Shown: positions 1 to 10,909 of the stretch, piece after piece | How the letters are laid out: each line of letters begins with the position of its first letter | Numbering within the stretch: the stretch's first letter is position 1 | Assembly: GCF_026745355.1 (NCBI RefSeq) | Contig: NC_079203.1 | Location: 38,660,492 to 38,724,491, forward strand | Direction of reading: 5' to 3' | DNA: 64,000 nt | From: Beta vulgaris subsp. vulgaris | Lineage: Eukaryota > Streptophyta > Magnoliopsida > Caryophyllales > Amaranthaceae | The notes under the pieces: model-generated | The model's database searches: none | What the model was told of the DNA's origin: nothing | What the model saw: the letters and a program-made list of their open reading frames with translations, nothing else | Program-made: the position numbers and the translations under genes

Positions 1-1277
1 TTCACAAACAGTTAATGCAAGATCAATGAAACACTAATAACAGATATGCGTTCAGAAGAGAATATCAATTAGTTAATTGTTCCCTGCAAATACTTGTCTA
101 ACGATGATACTCCTAAGTCCTAATGTTAACACAGTATGTTACAAGCACTCATGTAAGCCATGATAGTTCTAACAAGAAGTCAATCTTCAATGGTTATCAA
201 ATGAGCTGACTCTAATGCCAGTGGAACCTATATTACTCAAACTAAAGTACCTGTGTCAAATCCTCATCAATCCAATGTGGGTATGGGCACTAAAACACTT
301 CATTTTGGGCCAGAAATATGAAATTATTCATTAAATAGCCTAGTTAAACAATTGGACATGTACCTATGTCCCATCCAAGTACCCTGGTCCAACTAACATA
401 GGTGTAAACTTGAAAGAGAATTCAAGGAAGGGCGAGGTTTCACTTGTGACTGTGACCTACATTAATCATAAAATTGAAGCATAACAACAAAACAAGAAAC
501 GTTTTCTTTTTCTCCCCCATTTGTACCATATACTATGATATTACAAAAGAAAGATTAAAATTTTGGAGGAGCTGGACCCCTTCCCATTGCATTTGGGCTC
601 TTCCCCTTCTGGCTGCAAGCTATTTACCACCTAGTACTAGTACTCAAATATATTGCATTGAACAACTATGCAGCGTATAGCACGGACGTGCAAAAATGCT
701 GCTAAGCCCGCATATTTTGTGACTGTTGCGTCCTTAATATGGAGTTTCCTAGTTTAAGTTAGGTTAGGATTCTCACTTTCTAGGAGATCATTTATTTCTG
801 GATTAGTTAATTAGTGTACTAGTGAGATAGATATAATAGTTTCCTATCTCAACTTATATTCTAAAATCTTGATAAGAGTTTATAATATTGTTTCTAGGAG
901 AAGGGTTAGGACTCTTGTACTGTATAAAGGGGCCTTGGATCTTGTCATCTTGACTATTTCTACATACATTGGCAATCGGCATTCGAACATGAGGAGAGAT
1001 TAATATACACTTAGGGTTTCGAAATTAGAGTTATCCATTAATAGATCATAATTCACGGGGTTTCTGTGTGTGGGTCACTAATATACGTAGAATAATTATT
1101 GATAGCTTTGGTGGGATATTTCCCCCATTAGCTAGTGAGAGGGTTTTCCATAGTTTTGTTATTGTCCCTCATTTGTTTGCCCTTAGATTTCTTTTCTTAA
1201 TCACTTTCCGAATGCCATTACATTATAAATCTAATATATGTAGAATGGTTTCACTATCTACACTTTCTTGCAATGCA
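1..1277. other. Intergenic DNA with an LTR-like stretch
   Basis: No gene is recognisable and all open frames are short. About 722-990 looks like a decayed LTR: it begins TGTTGCGTCC, has a TATA-like TGTATAAAGGGG near 920, and reaches CGAACA near 988. The flanking five bases do not match, so the LTR reading is weak. Confidence 0.35.
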
Positions 1278-1287
1278 CTGATTGCAT

Positions 1288-1946
1288 GAGAAATGATAAA
1301 CATCTAATTGCTAGATGTTTGCCAAACATCTAACATTAATGTGGCAACATGTGAGTGGTACACATGTCACTATATTGTTTATCCAAACAAATTACTTTTT
1401 CCAACTTTTTAAACTTGTATATCTCAAAAAATATATTTTAGAAAAAAATAAAAAATATACCAATATTCATATATTTTTATTCTCTACAAATAGACATCCA
1501 TCTTGATATAATTTCATCATATTTTTATTTTACTCTTCTCTATCTCTTATTTAGATATGTAAAAAAAATACGAACACTATCTGTTTATACACAAACACTA
1601 GTGTGAGTTGCATAAACACTAGTTATAGTTACACGGACACTAGTTCTAGTAGCATGAACACTGTATATTAGCATCGGAATCTTCTGACAGTGTCCAATTA
1701 AAAAAATACGAAACATCTGTTTATACATAAACACTATTTTTAGTTGCATAAACACTAGTTATAGTTACACGAACACAAGTTGTAGTAGCGTGAACATCAT
1801 ATATATTAGCATCGAAATTTTCTGACAGTGCCCAATTTTCGAGATTACTTTTTTGTTTGACTGATAACTTTTTTTCATGTATATTGACAATTTTACCCCT
1901 GCTAGATGTTTATAAACATCTAGCAATTAGATGTTTATCATTTCTC
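1288..1946. mobile_element. MULE-type MITE with 10-bp TSD
   Basis: The ends are perfect inverted repeats of 33 bp beginning GAGAAATGATAAACATC. Flanks are identical: CTGATTGCAT at 1278-1287 and 1947-1956. A 9-11 bp duplication is the habit of Mutator-like elements. No transposase is encoded. The interior holds two diverged direct copies of about 130 bp (about 1569-1700 and 1708-1840), each running from a CTGTTTATACA motif to TCTGACAGTG, with short 'AACACTAGTT' sub-repeats. Confidence 0.88.
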
Positions 1947-1956
1947 CTGATTGCAT

Positions 1957-2684
1957 ACCTTTACAAGTGTTCTTGTTAAGCTGAAAAAATGTAACCTAGA
2001 CACCTCCATTCAGAAGCTCTTAAATTCGTGCTGAAAATAAACTGAAAAACCTTAGCATACCTAAAAATGAGTCCTGCTTATAATTTTAAGTCATAGCAAT
2101 TCTCATAAATCAAGACGAAGAGCAAGCCCCTCTTTTCTTTCTGGACAAAGCAAATAACTGAACACCTTGCAGCACATCATGTATTGTAAGACCTCAACGT
2201 ATGAGTAATTGCCAACATATGCCACAACTTTTGCAAGTTGCAACTAGCAATTAAACTCAAAAAAAGCACCCCATGAAAGAAAAATTCCTTATAAAAAAGT
2301 TCTCTACGTAGAATATCAGGGATAACATAGAAAGTACTGAGCCTCATCCAAGCCTTATTCATTATCAGCACATACTAGCACCATCCATCTATCCCTATTT
2401 TTCAACCTTACCCTCTTGCACTCATCTTGCTCTCAACTAAAAGCTCATATCTCCAAGAGTCTATGATCCGAAAATTCTGATTAAGCACGCCAATTATATT
2501 TCTCCTCCTTACTATTTCTCCTCCACAAATATTCAAAATGATCATACAATTTGAATAGCTAACTAATGCATTGTCATTCTGAAAAAAACAACTTCTCCAT
2601 TACAAATCGGAATTCACTTTTATTTGCTTAACAAGAAAATAATGAATAAACAATACTAGTCTGATATGGGTCAAACTATTGTTA
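1957..2684. other. Intergenic, nothing recognised
   Basis: AT-rich DNA with short open frames only. No domain, repeat or terminal motif was recognised. Confidence 0.5.
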
Positions 2685-2689
2685 GTAAC

Positions 2690-2972
2690 TAATTTAGCCA
2701 ACTGAGCTAAAGTTAGTTAGGTTTGGCGCCAAATTCTGTTAGTTGCTATAACTAACTGAATTGAGCTATAGGTATTCAGTTGCTTGTGAAGAATGCCTAT
2801 ATATACTTGCTAATGTTGTAATAGCAGGATATGAAAGAAATTAAACACCTCCTCTTCTCCTAATCTCTCACTTTCTATCCTTCTATCTCTCTCTCTTATC
2901 TTAAGTCCGATTCTATCTTCTCTTCTCTTCCATTCTGAATTCTAGCTGCATACTCTTCTCATATAGTAAACA
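2690..2972 (+). mobile_element. Probable solo LTR or TRIM fragment
   Basis: The segment begins TGTTAGTAAC and ends AGTAAACA, the TGTT...AACA pattern of an LTR. A TATA-like CCTATATATACT lies near 2798, followed by a CT-rich leader-like stretch at 2850-2930. No target duplication could be matched, so this is a promoter-plus-leader profile typical of LTRs rather than a proven boundary. Confidence 0.4.
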
Positions 2973-3787
2973 ATGGCAGAGAGCTAAGCTCCTGCATCAT
3001 AGTCTTAGTAAATTAGCATACTGTAAGCACCAAATCAACAATTATTATCTGTTTTCACTATTAGAGCTTAATTAAGCAGTTCGTAGGCTTAGTGGTTGTT
3101 CGGCCGACATAAGAAAACATGGGAAGTGGGACATCCTAGGAAGCGCGAGGTAAGTGAGTTGTTTGGTTGACAAAAATGATAGCGAAATGGGGGAAGTCGA
3201 ACTTCTTAAGAACTTTTACTTCCCACAAAATGTAGGAATTTGATTTATCGAATTCATTTCCACAAAATGGGGACGTATACAAGGGGGATTCAGTGGGTTC
3301 CCCAAAATCTTGCTTTGTTTAGCATACAATTGAATAAAATGAAGATTAAGAAAAAGAATCTGAATTCTTACTCGTATATTTAATTGTAAACTACAAAATT
3401 TGAATCTAACTTACAATACATAGTGAAATTAGCTAAACAAACCTTCAAATTATTGGAATTGTGGAAAGAAACCTTCAATCTGTTTCGTCGAAGAGTGGCT
3501 TGAATATTTGGATGGATATGAATGTAGACTGTAATATGTAATGTGTAATGTGTAATGTGTAGAGAGATATGAAATTTCCCTTGCAATTACAGAAATCCCG
3601 ATTGGAATTTCGGGGTTTAGGGTTACAAATTTCGCGAGTATTTCTTTTTCCTCTATCCTTTTCGCCCGAGCTCACGTAATAAAGTTTGGCCGAATTTGTG
3701 TTACTGGGGAATATATAATTGTTCAAATGCTCAAAATTAAACTGTATGTCTTGAAAATAACAGAATTTTTTCAAGAAAAAAAAATTC
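2973..3787. other. Intergenic, nothing recognised
   Basis: No gene or element end could be supported. A short TGTAATGTGTAA direct repeat lies near 3537-3560. Confidence 0.45.
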
Positions 3788-4114
3788 CCTGCATACCGTT
3801 CACGTAGGACGGCACGCGAGAATTTTTTTTTTTCAACTTAAGTAAAACCGCTACTTCAAGTACTGTTCATTAATCAAGTAGCGGTTTACTGAAATCCCCA
3901 ACTCCAGAGTTTGATATGTGCTTGCAACATTTTGCCCAGGTAAACCGTTTATATTTATAAACCGCTACTTGAGATAGCGTTCTATGTGTATAAACCGCTA
4001 CTTAAAGTAGCGGTTTACTTTAAAATAAACTGCTACTATGAGTAACGGTTTTCGTGGACAAAAACAAAAAAAATATAGTTTCTCGCGTGCCGTCCTACGT
4101 GGACGGTACGCAGG
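3788..4114. mobile_element. Foldback MITE with AAACCGCTACTT motifs
   Basis: Inverted repeats of 35 bp (3788-3822 and 4080-4114, two mismatches) begin CCTGCATACCG. The interior carries about six copies of an AAACCGCTACTT-like motif in both orientations (3846, 3878, 3959, 3990, 4001, 4028), so the element folds on itself repeatedly. The flanks are poly(A)/AT-rich and no clear TSD could be fixed, so the superfamily is undecided; no protein is encoded. Confidence 0.7.
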
Positions 4115-4277
4115 AAATTATTATTTTTTTGGCATATTTTGGGAATTAAAACCCACTTTTGCATTATTCAAGGAAAAAATTCGAAAATAACATGAAGTTT
4201 TATTTCTTTTTTAAAAAAATAATTATGTACTTTATTTATTTACAACCATAAATATTTTGGTTCCTCCACGCTAGTTA

Positions 4278-4588
4278 GAGGGTGTTTGATTTATATAATG
4301 GTATGGGTTTGGCATCAGGAATGAAATCAAGGTGGTATAGGTTTGGAACTTTATACCTAATATCATGTGTTCGATTTTATTTGATAATGAAATTTTTTCT
4401 TCTATTTAATAATTAGAAGTATTAGTATAAGCCAAACTCACCTCCCCTCTTGGGTTTCTAAACACCATACTTTATGGGTTTGGGGTATGGGTTTTAAATC
4501 TATCAAATTATTAAACAAATACTAGGTATGGGTTTGCCTCATTCTAAACTCATACCTCATACCAAAATCATATGAACCAAACACTCCC
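4278..4588. mobile_element. Tourist-like MITE (PIF/Harbinger)
   Basis: The ends are GAGGGTGTTTGA and, on the other strand, GGGAGTGTTTGG. They are flanked by TTA at 4275-4277 and 4589-4591. A 3-bp TTA/TAA duplication with GGGTGTTTGG-like ends is the mark of Harbinger-derived Tourist MITEs. The interior is a diverged palindrome rich in GGTATGGGTTTGG. Confidence 0.8.
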
Positions 4589-4643
4589 TTAGGCATTTCT
4601 CGCATGTAACATATTACCTCGAATTTTTATTAGTTTACATGTA

Positions 4644-4842
4644 TTCCTATTTGGGATATCTCTTATTAGTTTACTCATTTCTTTTGGTTCTATTTTTGTA
4701 ATGGAACTACTAACTTTCCATCACACATACATTCAACTTTAATATAAAATAATATTTTCTCTTTTCTTCTATGTCCCACAACATTGTTTCTCCTAAAACT
4801 TTGTGCAAAAGAAACTGGTAAACTAATAAAAACCGGAGGGAG
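4644..4842. mobile_element. Stowaway-like MITE, decayed
   Basis: The right end CCGGAGGGAG and inner CTTATTAGTTTAC/GTAAACTAATAA arms match the family of the clearer copy at 21177-21369. The left terminal bases have drifted (TTCCTATTTGG) and the TA target duplication is not clean on the right. Confidence 0.55.
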
Positions 4843-4933
4843 TGCAAAAAAAAACATACATAAGAACATAGCTTTTATGGAATAAATTTGAATATTGTAA
4901 TTTTTAATCTTCATAATTGACTCAAAAATCTTA

Positions 4934-6065
4934 GGAATAATTGCTTCTAATAAGCTAACCTTTGCGTCATCTGCCAAAAATAAGTCGACCTTTTGATTAT
5001 CCAGAAATAAGTCAACTTTGCTATCATTTAAGTCAAAAATAGGTTGAATGATTTTTTAACTTGTTGGTTACCTCTTATAACAAGTCACTACTATAATTAT
5101 TGTTAATTATTACTATCATTATTATTAGTAATTTTTATTAGGATTAATTGCTTCTCACCCACTGCTGAACCACCGACCACCACCCAATGCACTAGGCCAC
5201 AACCCACTGCCTCAACCAGCCACAACCACCACCCACTGCCTCACCCAACCATCACCACCACCACTAACACCACCCAGATCTAATTAAACCCACAACCCCC
5301 ACCCCCACCCCCACCCGCAATAACCCAACAACCCAAAACCTGAATCTAGCCCCGCTGCTAACCACCCAGCCTCACCCCGCCGCAAACCACCGAACCCATC
5401 CAGCAGTACCACTAATCAACTTAACTCAACCCCACCACTACCGTCATACCCACCCAAAACACACACCCACCCATAACCTGACCCAACCCCACCACAGTCA
5501 CCCACTCCAGATCCGGAACACCCACCCAACCCAAAACATGACCCTAAAAGCCAAAACCCCAAAATCGTTAACCCATCGTCCTCCACCCCAAATCCAGCCA
5601 CCTAACCACCCACCCAAAACCATAAAAACCACCAAAAAACTAGCTACAACCCGAATCCATAAATCCACCGTCAACCACCATACCCCCACTAACAAAACCC
5701 CGGAATCGAAAAGAAAAAAAAAGAAGAGAGAGGTAGTGGGCGGCGACCGGCGACAGTAGGCGGCAACCCGGCGACAGTAGGCGGCAACCCGGCGACGCAG
5801 ACAATGGATTAGAGAGAGAAGATAATAAGAGAGAGAGGGGATTAGAGAGAGTCACAGAATTCAAAGGTGAGAGAGAGATTTAAGGGGATAAAACAAAAAA
5901 CAAAACAAAAAAAAAACATTTTTCTAACCGGTAACACAGGTTATTGGTTACATAACCTGTTTAAAATCAATACCCCTAAAAGTTTAACTTATTTCTGGAT
6001 AATCAGAAGGTTGACTTATTTTTGGCAAATGAGGCAAAGGTTAGCTTATTAGAAGCAATTATTCC
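4934..6065. mobile_element. MULE with C-rich insert, 9-bp TSD
   Basis: Long inverted repeats of about 90 bp begin GGAATAATTGCTTCTAATAA at both ends. They are flanked by AAAATCTTA at 4925-4933 and 6066-6074, a perfect 9-bp TSD. No transposase is present. The interior (about 5155-5870) is unlike its surroundings: on the + strand it is C-rich with almost no G, built of CCACC/CACCCA words. A GGCGGCAACCCGGCGACAGTA repeat lies near 5745-5795. Read on the - strand it looks like a CT-rich leader followed by G-rich frames coding glycine, valine and tryptophan. This is the profile of a Pack-MULE, but the donor was not recognised. Confidence 0.85.
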
Positions 6066-6278
6066 AAAATCTTAATAAAAGTAGCTTGTACCCCCTAGGG
6101 TTGTTATCAGTTGCAACATTTTGATTTTCAAATTTGTCAATACAAGACTTTGACCAATAATATCTCTGATTACCTATTTGTAAAATTCTAAAATGTTAAA
6201 ATCTTGTGTGTATATATGTATTATATATAGAGAGATAAAGTCCAACAATATCTTATATGTTAATTTTTGTACTATATA

Positions 6279-7346
6279 CAGTGGCAGATCCAGGATTTTG
6301 CGTATGTGGGTCACTGCCATGGTTTGAAAATGTGGTTTCGATTCCGATCGCAAAATTGACGATAGACTACATCGCAATTGCCATGTCATGATTTTTATAT
6401 TAAGTTTTTTCAAATGCTATTAAATTTCTGTACTAAATATCATGAATTAAACAAGATCTTTTCTTAATCTGTTCCAAAAAAGAAATTCCTTTAGTTATTA
6501 TCTTTTTGTTTTTTTACTTGCAATGTTTTTCATTTGAAAAAAGTTGTATAGCACTTGCAACATTGACTTTTTTGGCAATATATTCTCTCTTTCTTTCTCC
6601 TAGTATGTGGGAGCTAGGTCTTTTTTGTCACTTTTTATTTTTCTTTTCTAAATTCTTGTATCATACTTCAATATTGCAAATAAAAAGAAAAGATTAAAAA
6701 GATCCTAAACATCATATGAATCAAATGTTCCATCCCTTATGTTATCAAATAAATAAATAAAGCAAGATCAACATTGCAATTCAACAACCTCTTGTATAAA
6801 AAGTCTACCTTCCCATAAAAAAAGTCAATTTTTTAAAAGTAATGCTACTCTTATTTGATCTAGTAATTAACAATTCACGTTTAACAAGTCTTTTACTAAA
6901 TAGAATACAAAAGATCTATTCAAAAAAAAAATAGACTGCAAAAGAAAAAGAACAAAAGAAAAGAGCAAAAAGAAAGAACAAAAAAAAAAAGACATTACCC
7001 CCCAAACCCACGTGCTATCCCTACCCCATCCATTTAACTTGCGATTCTCTCTCTTCGAAATTTTTTTTATCACTTTTTCTTCTTTCTCTCTCTTATGAGT
7101 TTCTGGTTCTCTAAACTTCAAAACATGGCCTTTTCTTTTTCATGTTCTCTCATATCCTCTTCTTCCAGTCAATCGATTATGGCATCTAATCTGAATTTTG
7201 CTCTTCTTTCTTGAGGTTAACACATCAGAAGCTAGAAAATCTGGGTTATTTTTCAAAAAAGTAAAAAAGAAAAATAAAACTTCATTTTTTTCACAAATAA
7301 TGGTGGGTCACGTCACCCACCATGACTAACCGTGGCTCCGCCACTG
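6279..7346. mobile_element. hAT-type element, CAGTGGC ends
   Basis: The left end is CAGTGGCAGATCCAGG and the right end reads CAGTGGCGGAGCCACGG on the other strand. Flanks are ACTATATA (6271-6278) and AGTATATA (7347-7354), an 8-bp TSD with one mismatch, as for hAT elements. No transposase is visible. The interior near 7020-7215 looks like a captured leader plus a small reading frame, listed separately. Confidence 0.85.
7125..7214 (+). other. Small ORF inside hAT, transit-peptide-like
   Basis: A CT-rich leader-like stretch (7040-7124) precedes an ATG opening a 29-residue frame. It starts MAFSFSCSLISSSSSQS and stops at TGA 7212-7214. The high serine content and lack of acidic residues resemble the start of a plastid transit peptide. 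It may be a captured first exon; no donor was recognised and the likeness may be chance. Confidence 0.3.
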
Positions 7347-7589
7347 AGTATATATTAGTCATAATTTTTCGATCAAAATAAGCACATGAATTATGAAAAG
7401 GTCAAAACATTGCAATAATTAAAAAATTGAGGAAGTATAATAAAATTTTAAGAATAATATCAAAAAATTCCAAAAGTTTTTCTGTAAAAAGAAGATAGTT
7501 TTTCTAATAGAATAATTTATTTCCATAAATATTTCACAAATGATTAGGCGGAAAGTCTTTAAATAAAAGTGTCACACATGTCTGTTTTA

Positions 7590-8173
7590 TCTCTATTATA
7601 TAAGAGAAAGGGGAGCTATGGTGTCCCCTTATAAATTTACTTAATTACCCATTAGTAAATCAACTACTACAAAAAAAAAGTCAAACTCAAATATAGCAAT
7701 AAAAAACTAACTTAAACGTTGGAGATAATCAAGTTATAATTGAGCCACCAAAAAAAGAAACATTGACTATAAGATTCAGTACATGTATGCTAAAAAAAAA
7801 TCAAATATTACATTAATCAAATATCTTATCAATCAATTCACAAACACAATTATGTATTCAAAACGGAAAATCCAATCAATTAACAAAGTGAAGTGATTTA
7901 TTTAACACAAAAGACTATGTTAATACGACATAAGAAATTCTAAATAAATTCATTTAATACTCTTTTATGGTTCATCAAGTTTAATTTTAAAAACCTAAAA
8001 GAAATAATAATTAAAAAAAACAAGGGTTAAGTGATAGGGGTTTATCGTATGAAATTTAGCCTAAAAAAATGTATAATTGTCAAAGTTTTACCCCTATTTA
8101 TGTCTAAAAAGACTATAATATATGCTTGAAACATAAAAATAATCAGGCACGCATCGCGTGCATTATTTGCTAG
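7590..8173 (+). mobile_element. Non-autonomous Helitron
   Basis: The 5' end is TCTCTATTATATAAGAG, preceded by A. The 3' end is CTAG (8170-8173), followed by T. A hairpin GCACGC-ATC-GCGTGC (8147-8161) sits eight bases before the CTAG. The TC start, 3' hairpin, CTRR end and A|T insertion site are the full Helitron signature. At 584 bp it encodes nothing recognisable. Confidence 0.88.
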
Positions 8174-8596
8174 TTTTAGTATAATGCATGTAATTGATTT
8201 TACTACTCCACTATATAGCATCCTTCTCAGCTAGAGTCGACAAAAAAGTGACACAATTCACCAATTCAACTCGAACCCAACCCAACATTAACAGGTTGGA
8301 CCAAAATTTTCAACCCGTTTAATTAATTTGGTCTACCCACCCAAGGCGTTTAATTAAAAGGGTTGGATCAAGTTGAATTTCCAACTTGAATTCAACCCAT
8401 CTAACTCATTTACTTAGATGGTTCATGTTCGGGTTGGGTTGACCCACTAAAAGTTTAGTTTTCAATCTATTCAAAAAACTAATTTTCCAAGTCAACTAGG
8501 GGTGCATTATTTTCACCTTAAAAAACTAGGTTTCAGGTCTAATTAGTTTAGTTCAATAAGTTGCAATCAGGTCCAATTAGGTCAATAAGTTCCAAT

Positions 8597-9060
8597 CAAT
8601 GTTATTAGGATCGGGATCCCACTTTGGATCGTAAGGGTTGGTAGGATCGAATCGGTGGAATCGGATCATAAGATCCTACAATTCCGTAAAATAGAGATAA
8701 TTATGCTAGAATATGGTGAGAAACTCATGTTAAAATTTACACAAATTAATAATGACATATTTCATTGACAAATGGTCATAGTTTTTCAATACTATAATAT
8801 TAAAGTAACATGTAATTAAAATCTATAGGAGAAATATAATATGTGAAATTACTTTATGATTTTATTACGATAAAATCGGACCGTAGAATCATAGAATTAT
8901 ATTAGGATCCTACCATGTGATTTTTTTGTGGTTGGGTAGGATCGAAAAAACATACAAGATTAAGATCCTGCGTAGGATCGGGATCGGTGAGGTTATTTCG
9001 GATCGTAGAATCTTAGGATCGTAGTATCGTAGGATCTGGATCGGGATTTTAACAACAATG
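8597..9060. mobile_element. hAT MITE (CAATGTT ends), GATC-rich
   Basis: The ends CAATGTTATTAGGATCGGG and, from the other strand, CATTGTTGTTAAAATCCCG are flanked by GTTCCAAT (8589-8596) and GGTCCAAT (9061-9068). That is an 8-bp TSD with one mismatch. The interior is packed with GGATCG/CGATCC words on both strands. A relative sits at 31170-31545. Confidence 0.78.
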
Positions 9061-9068
9061 GGTCCAAT

Positions 9069-9420
9069 AAGGTCCAAATAGTCAATGCTCAATAATTAAA
9101 AATTAAAATTTTAACTAAAGTACCACTATGATTATATAGTATTGAAATCGTATTATCGTCTATTATTTTCTTATTTATATTACTATTAGCTGATTATGTT
9201 ATTATTAAAAAATATTTTGATCGTGGGCAAATAAGGTTAACAATCATCATTATTATAATATGTTACAATTCATCTTTAAATAACAAGAGATAACATGTTT
9301 TAGTTATTAATAACAATGATTAATCAGGATTCATGCCCCCCCCCTCTTGCAGAGAAGAGTTATTTCCATGCCCGACCCTAAACATATCCAAACTGGGATA
9401 TGAAACATGGTTTTACTTTT
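9069..9420. other. Intergenic, nothing recognised
   Basis: AT-rich spacer between the hAT MITE and the CACTA element. No feature could be supported. Confidence 0.5.
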
Positions 9421-9452
9421 AAACACTAGTAGAATATATGCTATTTGCTGCG

Positions 9453-9711
9453 CTGATATTGCTGCGGTTTTACCTATACGCAACAATATTACACGCAAAA
9501 AGAAAATAAAAAACATAAAATAACAATATTGCTACGGTTCTCGCCCAAAACCGCAGAAATATTGTTCAACGGCTACATTTTGAAAAAAATGTGGGACATT
9601 GAGAGGCCAATATTGCTGCGGTTTTGGGCGGAAAACCGCAACAATATAATAAAAAATTGTTTTTAAATATATTGCTGCGGTTTCCCGCCAAAAACCGCAG
9701 CAATATTGTCT
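9453..9711. repeat. CACTA left subterminal hairpin array
   Basis: About four units of roughly 40 bp run ATATTGCTGCGGTTT ... AAACCGCAGCAATAT, so each unit is itself an inverted repeat around a short GC-rich centre such as TGGGCGG or CCCGCC. In En/Spm elements subterminal repeats bind the TNPA-type accessory protein; the same role here is inferred. Confidence 0.85.
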
Positions 9712-9764
9712 TCTCTCACAAAAAAAAAGACGCGGCGCGTTTCCTTAAGCAAACACACGAAAAA

Positions 9765-9845
9765 AAATCGATACTCTCTCTCACACTATCTCTCACACTC
9801 TCACACTCTCTCTCACACTCTCACACTCTCACACTCTTACACACT
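9765..9845 (+). repeat. CTCTCACA microsatellite
   Basis: A low-complexity run of CTCTCACACT units lies in the presumed leader of the CACTA gene. It is followed at 9845-10090 by GC-rich direct repeats containing GGGTGGGCGAGT and CTCCGGCG. Confidence 0.8.
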
Positions 9846-10909
9846 CCGGCGATTTGTTACCGGCGACGTTTGGTTCCGGTCTGGGTGGGCGAGTTTCCGG
9901 TGACTGCAGCCGGCTTTTTACCCTCACACTCCGGCGTCTGGGTGGGCGAGTCTCTCTCCTCACACTCTCTCACACTCTGGCGGTTTGGGTGGGCGAGTCT
10001 CTCTCTCTCCTCACACTCCGGCATTTCCTTCACCGGCGCCAGTAAAATCATCTCCGGCGCCACTCCTTCACCACCGGCGCTTCTCCTCCGAATTAGCGAG
10101 GGTTTGTCAATTTTAGGTTAGTTTTTTTAAAATTTTCTTAATTAGTGGTTCAATGAAAATTTTAGCTTAAATTGTAGTTTAAAATGATTAGTATAAAGTA
10201 TATATATGATTAGTTATAAGATTTGAGTATTAAAAACTAATTTTGTCATGATTTTGCTTTAGTTTTTGTATGCCTTAATATGTTATACGGGATTATTTAT
10301 GCTTAAGTTATTGTGATGTTTTTGCAATTCTTTGTTTAAAGTGACCTTTATATTGATAGACTTACCAATGGGAGGGGAATGGAAATCTAAGGAAGGTTTG
10401 GTACTTGTTGTTTGATGATAACTTGAAATCGCTTGAATGCGATTATTGTTTGGTGAATATTTGGAATCGCTTGAATGCGATTGTTTTTATGTACATCATA
10501 TTGCCTAGATACCCGTTCAAGACTTACTCATTAGGAGTAAGTCTTGAATAGTCCCCGTTTTGGGACTGTTCTTAAACGTCACATCTCACTTAGTGGTGAA
10601 TGTGTGTTGATTCTTTGATTCTAAGTGAAATACGGTTATCATTTCCCTAATTTTTCTCCGGGTACATATAAGATAAACAATTATCTTTATCGTGTACTTG
10701 GAGAACTGAAGGGAAATGCTGCCGAATTATACTTACAATCAAAGAGATAACATGCATTCACTAGTGGGATTGGACGTTTAAGATGGGTTAGGTTGGAGTG
10801 ATAAGGACCCAATGGAAGCATGCATTGAATATTAGTTTGTTGTATGTGTTGGAGTTATGTGAATTTTAAATTGATAATAATTTGTATGTATGTGTTGGGG
10901 TTTTTCGAA

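Noticed and set aside
722..988. Copia-like solo LTR
   Set aside because: Start and end look right but the flanking bases do not form a TSD; kept only as a weak note.
5416..5864. Glycine/tryptophan-rich frames on both strands as genes
   Set aside because: They follow from the strand-biased base composition inside the MULE; no family motif or conserved start was seen.
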